The notes beneath the pieces were generated by a model. It made no database searches, had not been told where the DNA came from, and saw nothing but the letters and a program-made list of their open reading frames with translations. The position numbers and the translations under genes were made by a program. Positions 1-8,900 of a stretch of 64,000 nt of DNA are shown here, one piece after another; within the stretch, counting starts at the first letter, position 1; each line of letters begins with the position of its first letter. Source of the DNA: Algoriphagus oliviformis (GTDB lineage Bacteria > Bacteroidota > Bacteroidia > Cytophagales > Cyclobacteriaceae); assembly GCF_017254915.1 (NCBI RefSeq), contig NZ_JAFKCT010000007.1:1-64000 (forward strand), in the 5' to 3' direction.

Positions 1-128
1 CTATCTTGGAGCAGGCGGCCTGGAGGAGGTTTTCTTTTTTTTCATGATTGAAACGGTTAAGAATGAATCAAAAAATTACCGCTTTTGGGCTGCTTATCGG
101 AGAAACTACCGCAGGTTTAGTGCAACAC

Positions 129-251
129 GGGTTTTGCGTCAGGCGGGCTGACGTGCAAACTTGGAGCCTTGTGCTTCTAATTAACTTTGGTAATAAATTG
201 AAGCTTTGTGCTCCGAAACCCGCCCGAACGCAAAGCCCGAGAACGTTATAG
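129..251 (+). repeat. attC-like long palindromic element 1
   Basis: Left arm 129-147 (GGGTTTTGCG...GGCGGG) pairs with right arm 219-238 (CCCGCCC...CGCAAAGCCC) with few mismatches. Between them two related words, TTGTGCTTC at 169-177 and TTTGTGCTCC at 205-214, occur in direct orientation. The element ends in AAC GTTATAG (core 245-251), just before the next gene. The same design (GC-rich arms, GAGCACAAA words, terminal GTTAT) recurs at 15268-15396. The arrangement resembles a long integron attC site or a comparable cassette boundary; the exact RYYYAAC/GTTRRRY consensus is not met, so this is inference. Confidence 0.45.
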
Positions 252-287
252 CCAATTTTAGGACGACAACTAACAGACAATAAACAT

Positions 288-869
288 TTGGGCTCAATTC
301 TATTTGTAGGACTTTCAATCTTTGTGTTCATAGGAATCCCAATTGGACTTGGATTCCTATTCTATTTTGTTCCTAGAAAACTCGGTTATCCAAAAACCGC
401 AAAATACTTGACAATTGCACACGGACTTTTTGTGTTGACAATAGGACTTTATATTGCTTTTGAAGACCAACTCTTCACAAAGAGTGAAGCAAAAGAATTA
501 GTTGAAGAACAAGGCATTTTACTGACAGACGACTTTGAATTATCAAAGAATGAATCTATGTCAGCAATTGGCGACTACTATCACATATTTGCATTAAAAA
601 TATCAGAACGTGATAGACAAAACGCAATCGCTAAAATAAAAAGTGCGGATAATTTTAAATCGGACAATGGTTCCATTGAGACATTAATGTATCAATCAGC
701 TCCTGACCGATATTTCGGTAAAAAAATTGTTCAGAATTATGCGACAGAAAACTCCTTTGTTCGAGAATATTTTGAACCAAGTGGACGTGAAGGTTACGCA
801 CCGACATTTAGAAGAATATCAATTAGTAAAACTGATAACGAACTAATATTTGAAGATATTAACGAATAA
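288..869 (+). CDS. Hypothetical two-TM membrane protein (cassette gene)
   Basis: A 193-residue protein beginning at a TTG codon 36 bases after the core of the upstream palindromic element. Residues about 2-28 and 40-62 are strongly hydrophobic and should form two membrane helices; the remaining ~130 residues are soluble, charged and rich in Lys, Glu and Asn. I recognise no family. The AT-rich, Lys/Asn-heavy coding differs from the GC-rich genes after 2.1 kb, which suggests transfer. It is the first of three short same-strand genes separated by palindromic boundaries. No ATG lies near the start, so the exact start is uncertain. Confidence 0.6.
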   Translation: MGSILFVGLSIFVFIGIPIGLGFLFYFVPRKLGYPKTAKYLTIAHGLFVLTIGLYIAFEDQLFTKSEAKELVEEQGILLTDDFELSKNESMSAIGDYYHIFALKISERDRQNAIAKIKSADNFKSDNGSIETLMYQSAPDRYFGKKIVQNYATENSFVREYFEPSGREGYAPTFRRISISKTDNELIFEDINE

Positions 870-903
870 AAAAAAGCCCGAAACCGTAGTGCCCAATGCA
901 AAA

Positions 904-1256
904 ATGACTGACAAGAAAACATATCTAGTACTGCCGAACAAAGTTGAAATCGAGTATAATTACTTAGTTGAACAGATTGAATGGGCTAGACAGGACAATT
1001 ATGAATTGAGAAGTTGGTTCCCAAGGAAGGTATTAGTAGAAAGAAATGGTGGTGGCAGTCGACTCTTTACAGGACAGTCATTTGACGATAACTATTTTGA
1101 GTTGAAAGAAGATGGTTGGACTCACGACCATTGTGAAATATGTTTCGAAATTCTATCAGACCACAAATCTGGATCTGTAAATCCTGCTACAAATTGTTTA
1201 TCGAACCAAAAGACATAAACGAGACACTTAACCGACTTGAAAAAATCAAAAGGTAA
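904..1256 (+). pseudogene. Frameshifted small protein with two CxxC knuckles
   Basis: From ATG 904 the reading frame gives about 87 family-like residues ending in GWTHDHCEICFEILSD, then runs into unlike sequence and stops at 1218. The -1 frame opens exactly there and reads WICKSCYKLFIEPKD and on to a TAA at 1254-1256. Joined, the two pieces give one protein of about 117 residues with paired CxxC motifs (HCEIC and ICKSC), a likely zinc-binding treble-clef or ribbon. The shift lies near 1160-1172. The second CxxC makes a one-base indel the simplest reading; either a pseudogene, a sequencing error or programmed frameshifting. The gene follows the previous cassette gene by about 34 bases, with a remnant of the boundary motif (GCCCGAAACCGT) at 887-898. 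Confidence 0.6.
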
Positions 1257-1278
1257 AAAAGCACGTGGGCACATACAT

Positions 1279-1402
1279 CGGCTATAGCGAATGTAGGTTG
1301 ACTGCTTAAAAATGAAGATATTACAACTAAATAATGTTCGGGCTGGCGGACAAAGATTCGGTTTCAAAATCCCGCACTTGCCATAGCCAGGGCGGTTCGC
1401 TA
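1279..1402 (+). repeat. Imperfect palindromic cassette-boundary element
   Basis: GGCTAT (1280-1285) pairs with ATAGCC (1383-1388), and TAGCGAA (1285-1291) with TTCGCTA (1396-1402), over about 120 bases. The right half (CAAAATCCCGC then TTGCCATAGCC) resembles the right halves of the elements at 129-251 and 15268-15396. It sits between the frameshifted gene and the next small gene, where a cassette boundary would be expected. The pairing is weaker than in the other two elements. Confidence 0.3.
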
Positions 1403-1448
1403 CAAACACATCCAAATAGATAAAACAAACAAAATGACTAAAGAATAA

Positions 1449-1754
1449 ATGATACACCTGACACAATTGATCTACATAAAGGAAGGGAAAGAAGAGGTGT
1501 TCCACGAGTTTGAAAGAATCGCTATTCCTACTATCCTGAAATATAACGGACGGCTTACTTTGCGGATTAGACCCAAAGATGATTCCGTGATAGAGAACAA
1601 TATTGAAGTCCCTTACGAGATCCACCTGGTTGAATTTGAAACCCAAGAGGACTTTGACAATTTTAAGATGGATGAGGAACGGAAAAAGTTCATTCACCTG
1701 AGAGATGAATCGATTGAGTCTACTGTTTTGATTCAAGGCCTTCGGCTAAATTGA
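1449..1754 (+). CDS. DUF1330-like small protein
   Basis: A 101-residue soluble protein. The order of predicted strands and helices, and the segment EIHLVEFETQEDFDNF followed by DEERKKF, match the dimeric alpha+beta barrel pattern of DUF1330/ABM-like proteins, whose function is mostly unknown. ATG 1449 directly abuts an in-frame four-codon mini-ORF (ATG 1434, TAA 1446-1448), so translation could be coupled or the true protein may once have started earlier. It is the third gene of the cassette-like stretch and shares its AT-rich composition. The family assignment is by pattern only. Confidence 0.6.
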   Translation: MIHLTQLIYIKEGKEEVFHEFERIAIPTILKYNGRLTLRIRPKDDSVIENNIEVPYEIHLVEFETQEDFDNFKMDEERKKFIHLRDESIESTVLIQGLRLN

Positions 1755-1756
1755 TA

Positions 1757-2102
1757 GAAGTCGGCAGTTAACAACCACGTTTTCCTAACGCTTTCAAAGC
1801 CAAGCGTCAAACTGCCTCTCCACGAAATGGGTGACGGTCGCTAGGGAAAGGCTTCTACGATCCGATGTCGATATAGCCAGTCAAATGTGCGCTCTCCAAA
1901 AAACAGCGATCGCCAGCGATTTCCGGCAAGGAAAGGTGCTGTTTGGGGTGGCTCTCCCAGCCTTTTTAGGCTCGTCTTTGGAGGGGCTTTTTTTTCGCAC
2001 ATAGGCTCCGATGTGGCATTCCGGGCAGCCGATTGAGGGGGAACTGACTTGGCTTTCTGCCTCTAAATCCTTATTTTAAGTTATCTCCCGTCCGGATGGG
2101 CT
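1757..2102. other. Intergenic region, boundary of AT-rich patch
   Basis: No convincing gene on either strand. Composition changes here from the AT-rich cassette-like stretch to the GC-rich chromosome. A T-run at about 1989-1996 follows GGAGGGGC and could be part of a terminator, but I find no clean stem. The right end of the putative cassette array should lie here. Confidence 0.4.
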
Positions 2103-2759
2103 ATGTCAGAAACTATCTCAAATAGGGTTAGGGTCAAGTGGATTGGCTTGCTGTTGATAGGGTCGATGTTGCTTTTGGAATCTTGCAAGGACAAGAAAAA
2201 CAACACCGCGCCTGTGGTGAAATTTACGGGCATTGCGGCCGCATTCAACGACAACCAGGAAGCCCTAAAGTACACCCTGACAATCTTGGTGGACCAGCCG
2301 GGTGCAGGCGGCGACGCGGAGACTTGGGAGGTGGTAGGCTTTTTGGATATAGATCCGGGGCATGCGTTTGTGAAGCTGGAGCGACTGAATGTGGACAGCA
2401 CCAAGACCACTATATACGTCGGCTTTTACCCCGACAAGCTGCCCAACGATCCCAATCAACTCGAGACGAAGGGAGAGCTGCGGGACGATTCGGCTCACGT
2501 CTATGAGGTCAGCAAGGAGTATATCTTGACCAAGGTGAATTTTGACAAGGCCCTGGCCTACATCGAATCGGTGGAATCAAGCAAAAAGAAATACCATCTA
2601 AACGACTACAACTGCGCGGACTTTGCCATACAGACCGGCAAGGCCGCCGGGGAAAACATCCCCGATACCCACGGGACCTGGGATGTGCACATGCCGGGCA
2701 TTGTGAGGGTTCAGGGTGGCGGGTCAAATCCCGGCAACCTCGGTCAGGATCTAAGATAA
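2103..2759 (+). CDS. Lipoprotein with permuted NlpC/P60-like (LRAT/YiiX-type) fold
   Basis: 218 residues. A lipobox (LESC, Cys28) follows a basic, hydrophobic leader, so the mature protein should be lipid-anchored. The core has GHAFV (His87), then IYVGFYP, then YNCADFA (Cys171) preceded by the YHLNDYN segment. A catalytic His upstream of an N-C dyad is the order found in permuted papain-like NlpC/P60, LRAT and YiiX enzymes, which act as peptidases, amidases or acyltransferases. The enzyme class is inferred from this order; the substrate is unknown. A second lipoprotein gene begins six bases after its stop, so the two are probably co-transcribed and may form an enzyme-partner pair. Confidence 0.7.
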   Translation: MSETISNRVRVKWIGLLLIGSMLLLESCKDKKNNTAPVVKFTGIAAAFNDNQEALKYTLTILVDQPGAGGDAETWEVVGFLDIDPGHAFVKLERLNVDSTKTTIYVGFYPDKLPNDPNQLETKGELRDDSAHVYEVSKEYILTKVNFDKALAYIESVESSKKKYHLNDYNCADFAIQTGKAAGENIPDTHGTWDVHMPGIVRVQGGGSNPGNLGQDLR

Positions 2760-2765
2760 AGGGAC

Positions 2766-3206
2766 ATGAAAACGACGATCATAATGGAAGCGGTCAGAAA
2801 AACAGCCATGTGGGCGATGCTCGCCTTTTTGTTGTCTTGCTCAGGTAAGGAATCCACCCTAGCCGAGTTTCATGGCGATCTCGATACGATGGCCACCGTG
2901 GAGCTTTTGAACAGGTATTTTTCTTTTGAGCCTGCCGGCAAAAGCGCCCAGGTCGCGCCGACCTACGATTCACTTTTTCGGAAAATAAAGGCAAACCTGG
3001 CCCAAGGTGCCCATGAGGCGCTCAAGTACCCCCAGGCGCGGGAGGACTGGGCCGATGTGGCTCTGGTCAATCCCGAGGAAGACCAATCCGACCTGCTGGT
3101 GGTGCGGTATGCCAATGGGGAGTATTTGTACGTGAAGTTTTCGGGTGGCAAGATCCAGTCCATGATTTCCATAAAAAAGGGGAACCTGATTTCGAATTGG
3201 CTGTAA
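2766..3206 (+). CDS. Small lipoprotein, unknown function
   Basis: 146 residues with a type II signal peptide: hydrophobic stretch about residues 13-24 ending in LLSC (Cys25). The mature part is about 120 residues with a helical first half and a C-terminal pair of strands (DLLVVRYANGEYLYVKFSGGK). I recognise no family. It starts six bases after the His/Cys papain-like lipoprotein gene, which suggests a shared transcript and perhaps a regulatory, inhibitory or substrate-presenting role towards that protein; this is inference from position only. ATG 2766 is used; ATG 2784 is an alternative. Confidence 0.65.
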   Translation: MKTTIIMEAVRKTAMWAMLAFLLSCSGKESTLAEFHGDLDTMATVELLNRYFSFEPAGKSAQVAPTYDSLFRKIKANLAQGAHEALKYPQAREDWADVALVNPEEDQSDLLVVRYANGEYLYVKFSGGKIQSMISIKKGNLISNWL

Positions 3207-3359
3207 GGTCTCGAAATGCGACTCCAGCTTTCTCCGCTGGACTATCCTTTGGGAGCCAATGCCACTTTTGCAGCGGGTTTGAGGTTTGATTTTTTTGCCA
3301 ACCCTGCGACCAGCAAAACGCATGAAGACTATCTTTAGTCCTTGATCAATCCTGCAATC

Positions 3360-4004
3360 ATGGGTAAAGTCAAAGTAATGAGTTACACCATTTCCCTGGA
3401 CGGATTTGGGGCCGGGCCGGAGCAGAGCCTGGAAAAGCCCATGGGCCTTGGTGCCGAAGATCTCCACCATTGGCTGCGGCAGACGAAGTGCTTTGCCCAG
3501 ATGATCGGGCAGGAGGGCGGCTCAGTCGGCGTGGACAATGACTTTGCGGAAAAGGGCTTTGAAAACCTCGGTGCCTGGATCCTCGGCCGCAATATGTTTG
3601 GCCCCGTCCGTGGGGACTGGCCGGATCGGGAGTGGAAGGGCTGGTGGGGACCAAATCCGCCCTACCACGTTCCAGTCTTTGTGTTGACCCACTATCCGCG
3701 GGAGCCGCTGGTCATGGAGGGCGGCACGACTTTTTATTTTGTCACCGAGGGCATAGACGTGGCCTTGGCCGAGGCGAGAGCGGCTGCCCAAGGCAAGGAC
3801 ATCCGCATTGGCGGAGGTGCCGCTACCATACGCCAGTTTCTGCTGGGTGGCCACATCGACGAGCTTCATCTGGCGATGTCCCCGCTTTTCCTTGGCAAGG
3901 GCGAAGCCTTGTTTGCCGGGATCGACCTTCCAGCCCTAGGCTATGGGGGCGTGGAGCGGGTGGAGGGGGAGCATGCGACGCATATTTTGATAAAAAAGGT
4001 CTAG
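3360..4004 (+). CDS. Dihydrofolate reductase/RibD C-terminal family protein
   Basis: 214 residues from ATG 3360; an upstream in-frame TTG at 3342 is less likely. The N-terminus (KVKVMSYTISLDGFGAGP) is the first strand and substrate loop of the RibD C-terminal/DHFR-like fold. GAWILGRNMFG, VPVFVLTHYPR and DIRIGGGAATIRQFL are the typical NADPH-binding and substrate-site segments, and HLAMSPLFLGKGEALF near the C-terminus is the conserved end of this family. These proteins reduce pterin- or pyrimidine-like substrates with NAD(P)H; many have no known substrate. No riboflavin gene is nearby, so a general reductase is the safest name. Confidence 0.85.
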   Translation: MGKVKVMSYTISLDGFGAGPEQSLEKPMGLGAEDLHHWLRQTKCFAQMIGQEGGSVGVDNDFAEKGFENLGAWILGRNMFGPVRGDWPDREWKGWWGPNPPYHVPVFVLTHYPREPLVMEGGTTFYFVTEGIDVALAEARAAAQGKDIRIGGGAATIRQFLLGGHIDELHLAMSPLFLGKGEALFAGIDLPALGYGGVERVEGEHATHILIKKV

Positions 4005-4109
4005 TGTCGCAAGATTCTGGTTTGCCATAATGTTTGATTGTCAAATTTGTAGCTGATGAAGCTCTGGTTTTTCGCTATTTTCATCCCAAATCAATAAACC
4101 CCAAACGCA

Positions 4110-4463
4110 ATGAAACCCTTACTTCCCCTTCTTCTTTTTTTCCTTCTTTTCGGCCTTGTAGCCCAAGCGCAGACTGCCGTCGATGTCAGCGGCAAATGGA
4201 ACCTGACCGTGGATACCGACGCGGGCAGTGGCACGCCGACCTTTTTGCTGAAGCAGGAGGGGGAGAAAATCACCGGCACCTACAGCGGTCAGCTGGGAGA
4301 GGCCCCGCTGACTGGGACGATCAAGGGCGGGGTGATCCACATCGAGTTTGCCGTCGAGGGCAACAAAATCACCTATGACGGAAAGGCAAGCTCCACGGAG
4401 ATGGAGGGCAAGGTGGACCTGGCCGGCATGGCGACGGGTACTTTCAAAGGAAAGAAGGACTAG
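4110..4463 (+). CDS. Secreted lipocalin-like small protein
   Basis: 117 residues. A type I signal peptide (residues 1-21, ending AQAQ) is followed by a compact all-beta domain: SGKWNLTVDT, GEKITGTYSG, APLTGTIKGG, IHIEFAVEG, KITYDGKA, EGKVDLAGMATGTFKGKK. This repeated pattern of short strands with G-T-Y/F ends is common in small periplasmic or extracellular beta-barrel proteins of Bacteroidota, often annotated as lipocalin-like. No catalytic motif is visible and the ligand is unknown. It converges with the MpaB-type oxygenase gene on the other strand. Confidence 0.7.
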   Translation: MKPLLPLLLFFLLFGLVAQAQTAVDVSGKWNLTVDTDAGSGTPTFLLKQEGEKITGTYSGQLGEAPLTGTIKGGVIHIEFAVEGNKITYDGKASSTEMEGKVDLAGMATGTFKGKKD

Positions 4464-4530
4464 CGGGCAGTATTTAGGACGATACAGCCACAGCCGCCCA
4501 CTGATCAAAGGAACTGTAAACTTAGCCTGC

Positions 4531-5385
4531 CTACCGCCCACTGCATCCCGAGGAAAAAGTCCCCAGCTCCTCGATCCGGTAGCCCTCTGGGTAGGTCGGC
4601 CGTTTTCTGCTTGTCCCCAGCACGGGCTTTTCGGGTTCTCCGCTGATCCTATGGAAAAAGGCATGAAGGGCAAGTCCTTTCCTCGCCACCCACTTTCGCA
4701 GACCGGAGACTTTCCGGATGTGCAGGGCTTCCCTGAGCGGATCATCGAGCAGGGCAAAGATGAAGGGCCTGCCCAATCCATAGAGCCACTTTGGCACGTA
4801 GAATCCCAGCATCAGGTCTATGGTCTTGTCCGCGATCAGTCGGTTGCTGGGAGCAAAGCGGAAGTGCTCCCGCTCGTAGCGCACGTTGTATTCCTCAAAA
4901 GCGGCCAAAGTCTGGGGTACGTCCTTCAGGTTCATCCTTCGGCCCAGCTCCAGGTAGTTTCGGAAAATGCCCTGCTTCTCGATCTCCGACATGGGTCGGT
5001 AGGCGTACTTTTCCACCCATCGGATCGGCTCGAAGATAAAAGTGGACAAAACGTAGAGGAAGTCTTCATTGGAGATGTCGAAGCGGCCGTGCATGGAATT
5101 CATGCGGCGGATGGCCTGTCGGCCCCGGAGGCTGTTCATCCCGTGTTCGAGGATTTCAAAAAGAATGAGCTCGGTGTCGTCGTAGCGTTTTCGAGGCCTT
5201 TGGGTGAACTCGCCGGTCTCCGCCAGCAGGCCGGAGATGGACGGGACGGCGAAGGTGCGGAAAAGCGCAAACTCCAGTGAGCGCTCCAAGTCCCAGGGAA
5301 AGACGTGGCAGCTGAGCAAAAATGAAATCCGCTCGTGGTCGGTATCGGGGTCGAGGGATTGGATCTGAGTTGAAAAAGGTTTCAT
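4531..5385 (-). CDS. Oxygenase MpaB family protein (DUF2236)
   Basis: 284 residues. The central block RRMNSMHGRFDISNEDFLYVL (His99, Asp108) and FEPIRWVEKYAYRPMSEIE match the ER-bound oxygenase MpaB/rubber oxygenase (Lcp-like) family, helical proteins that bind a heme b; the conserved His and Arg/Thr of this block are family hallmarks. MpaB-type members cleave aliphatic C=C bonds, and Lcp cleaves polyisoprene; the bacterial homologues are mostly uncharacterised. There is no signal peptide, so it probably acts in the cytoplasm. It is a single gene, convergent with the small secreted protein at its 3' side. Confidence 0.8.
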   Translation of the reverse strand: MKPFSTQIQSLDPDTDHERISFLLSCHVFPWDLERSLEFALFRTFAVPSISGLLAETGEFTQRPRKRYDDTELILFEILEHGMNSLRGRQAIRRMNSMHGRFDISNEDFLYVLSTFIFEPIRWVEKYAYRPMSEIEKQGIFRNYLELGRRMNLKDVPQTLAAFEEYNVRYEREHFRFAPSNRLIADKTIDLMLGFYVPKWLYGLGRPFIFALLDDPLREALHIRKVSGLRKWVARKGLALHAFFHRISGEPEKPVLGTSRKRPTYPEGYRIEELGTFSSGCSGR

Positions 5386-5947
5386 CTGTAGGTTTTTTGA
5401 CGCTGGTTAAGTTAGGCCTTGGCTCAGGCTTTTGCGGTGTTTTTTTAGCTTTTTGTCGGCAGGCTTGAGAAAAGACCTGTCCGGATGCCGTCCGTCACCA
5501 AAAGGCCTGCTTAGCCTTGCTGAGCTGTGCCAACTTTTTCATGTTATCCCCGTTTTTTGGTTGCCGATTCGCCTTTACACCTCACCGCTTCAAAAAGCCA
5601 AAAAATCAAATCCTTTAATATTGGCCAATTTAAGGTTATCTATCATTTTTATTTGGTTAATGTGTGTTTGTGGTCTTTTTTATTTCATTCTTATTTTATT
5701 GATGCCTATTTTATTTTATCCTATTAAACTAATGGGGATATACTATATATAACTATTTAATTTTAGCTTAAAGGCCATTTTTTGCTCGAAAACCATCCGA
5801 ATGTTTAAAAATTGTTAAAAAATCATTAACCGTTCATCACGGATATTGTCCGTTTTTAATACAAATGTCCGGTCAGGTGTATCCTTTTTAGGACGGTGTC
5901 TAAAGAAATAGGCATATTTAGGAGTTTATCAAACCAAATTTTCACTT
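5386..5947. other. Long AT-rich leader region upstream of susC
   Basis: 562 bases between the divergent mpaB-like and susC genes. Very AT-rich from about 5590 to 5860, as is common for regulatory regions of SusC/SusD operons. No gene and no clear regulator-binding palindrome seen; a short hydrophobic reading frame at 5432-5752 looks like translated AT-rich noncoding DNA. No adjacent sigma/anti-sigma or hybrid two-component gene that would control the SusCD pair is present. Confidence 0.4.
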
Positions 5948-8900
5948 ATGAAGAAAGTATTACTTGCAGCCTTCTTGATTGGTTGTTTTGTGCAGTTTTC
6001 TTTTGCGCAAAACAGGACAATCACAGGCACAGTTTCTTCGTCAGAAGACGGAGGCCCCTTGCCGGGCGTCAGCGTTTTGGTCAAGGGCACGACCCTTGGC
6101 ACGATCACCGGAATAGACGGTGATTACTCCATTTCCCTACCTGCTGGAAAGACCATCATCCAGTTTTCCTTTGTGGGTATGATCAGCCAGGAAGTGGTGG
6201 TGGCCGAGTCCAATGTCATCGACGTGACGCTGGATCCGGATGTAAAGGCGCTGAACGAAGTCATCGTCACAGCCCTCGGGGTTTCTCGTGACGAGCGTTC
6301 GGTGGGTTCTTCCATCCAGTCTGTGGACGGAGACAAGCTGTCTGCCGTGCGCGAAAGCAACCTGGTGGGATCCCTGGCCGGTAAAGTAGCCGGTGTACAG
6401 GTGATCGGTAGCTCAGGTGCGGCGCTTGGCGGTACACAAAACATCCGTCTGAGAGGGATCAACTCCCTGGGCGGCGGCTCTCCGCTGTTTGTGGTAGATG
6501 GTACTCCTATCGCCAACAATTCCTTCTCTCCGAACAATGACGGTGCCGGTAGAGACTACGGAAACCTGGCCTCCGACATCAACCCGGACGACATCGAAAG
6601 CGTCTCCGTACTGAAAGGCCCAACTGCTGCGGCACTTTACGGTAACCGTGCAGCGAACGGCGTAATCCTGATCACCACCAAAAAAGGCAACAAGAAAAAA
6701 GGCCTTGGCGTGGACATCAACCAAAGCACTTCCTTCGAGAACGTGTACATCCTGCCTAACTACCAGAACGAATATGCTGGCGGCTATACCCAGGATTTGT
6801 TGACTTTCAACTACAACCCAGCTATCCACCCAGAGTCTTGGGCGGCATTTGACGGGCAGAAGATGCTCAACTATGCGGCTGACGAATCTTGGGGTCCAAG
6901 AATGGACGGTACTCCAGTGAGACACTGGGATTCCTGGTTGCCAGGTGACCAGTTTGGTGAGTTGAGACCATTGGTAGCCCAGCCGGACAACGTGCGCGAC
7001 TTCTTCGACACAGGGATCACTGTGAACACCGGTGTATCCTTCTCTGGAGGTGACCAAGACGGAAACTTCAGAATCTCCGCCAACAACATTTCCCAAAAAG
7101 GGGTGATGCCAGGTTCTGAGTTGACCAAAAACAACCTGAGCTTCAACGGCTCCCAGAAGTTCACCGACAAGCTGAACGTAGGGATCAACTTCAACTACAC
7201 CGGAACCGAAGGTCTGGGACGACCTGCCTCCGGATACACCGGACGTAACCCGACCAACTCTTTCAACCAGTGGTTCCAGCGTCAGATAGACATGGACCGT
7301 CTGCGTCAGTACAGAAATCCAGACGGAACCTACCGCTCTTGGAACATCCGTAGCCCATTGGATCCCCGTCCGCTTTACTGGGACAACCCATTCTATGAGG
7401 CTTATGAAAACGCTCCAGAAGACAGACGTGACCGCGTATATGGCAACATCAACGTTGGCTACCAGTTTACGCCGGAGTTTAAGGTGACCGGATTTATCCG
7501 CTCCGACTTCTACAACCAGAAGATTGAAGACAGAATCGCTTCCGGCGGTTTGGATCTGGATTTCTACGGCATGAGCCAGAGATTCGGCAAAGAGGACAAC
7601 TACGAGATCTTGCTCCAGTACGACAAGACTTTCGGAGACCTCTCCCTGAGCGCGACCGCTGGTGGTAATATCCGAAACAACGCCTATACCTACATGTACG
7701 AAGGTACCGTGGGCGGTCTTTCCGTGCCAAACTTCTACAACATCGACGCTTCTGTGGACAGACCTACCACAGACACCTACAAGGAAAGCAAGACCGTAAG
7801 ATCGGTGTACGGTAGCGCCTCTTTGGGCTACCAAAACACCATCTTCTTGGATGCAACCCTGAGAAACGACTGGTCTTCCTCCCTTCCTGTAGCCAACAAC
7901 AGCTACCTGTACCCATCCATCGCGACTTCCTTCGTGTTTACCGAGCTGATGGGATCCAGCGACTTCCTGAGCTTTGGTAAAGTTCGTCTGAGCTATGCAC
8001 AGGTAGGATCCGACATCGATCCTTTTGAGATTGCCCAGGTGTACAACGTAGGTACTCCTTACGGATCATATCCAAACCTGGACGTGCCAAACACGTCCCC
8101 CAATCCAAACCTGAAGCCTGCACTTTCTTCTTCCTATGAAGCCGGTCTGGACTTAAGATTCTGGAATGGCAAGCTGAACCTGGACCTGACCTACTACAGA
8201 AACGACAACAAGGATCAGATCATGACCCTGACTGTACCGGGTTCCAGCGGTGTGACTGGCGCGATCGTCAACGCGGGCAACATCCGCAGCGAAGGCGTCG
8301 AGCTTTCCCTGAACGGTACCGTCATCGAGAAAGGCTACTTCTCTTGGGATATGGCGCTCAACGCGGCCAGAAACACCTCCGAAGTAGTGGAGCTTGCCGC
8401 AGGTATCGACAACAGACAGCTGCAGTCCGCTTACTGGGGTATGACTTTGAACGCAAAAGTGGGCCAGCCTTGGGGTACCCTGATCGGTACTGGCTTCCAG
8501 TATGCGGACAACGGCAAGCCTGTAATCGACGAGGACGGATTCTATGTACAGCAGAGAAACAAGGAACTGGGAACCACCCTTCCTAAAATGACTGGTGGCT
8601 TCAACAACACCTTCCGCTACAAAAACTGGGATCTGACCGCATTCATCGAGTTCCAGGCAGGTGGCCAGTTCTACTCCGTGACCAAGATGTTCAACGCCTA
8701 CTCCGGTCTGGGTGAGGAAACTGCCGGTCTGAACGACAAAGGCAACCCAGTGCGTGACGCTGTCGAAGACGGCGGTGGTGTACGTGTGGACGGCGTGTTG
8801 GAAGACGGTACAGACGCTACCATCTATGTGGACGCGTATGACTACTACTCTTCCCTCTTCGGGATGCACGAGCGTTGGATCTACGATGCTTCCTATGTGA

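Noticed and set aside
48..251. 67-residue reading frame at the left edge
   Set aside because: It runs through the palindromic element and its composition is not protein-like.
1960..2000. Possible terminator before the first lipoprotein gene
   Set aside because: T-run present but no stable stem next to it.
3216..3338. 40-codon frame (MRLQLSPLDYPLGANATF...)
   Set aside because: Short, no recognisable family, no start-site support; kept as a possibility only.
5432..5752. 106-residue hydrophobic frame before susC
   Set aside because: It is translated AT-rich leader DNA with Leu/Ile/Phe runs; no start context.
6413..7834. 473-residue minus-strand frame opposite susC
   Set aside because: Strong codon bias of susC keeps the opposite frame open; the translation has no domain.
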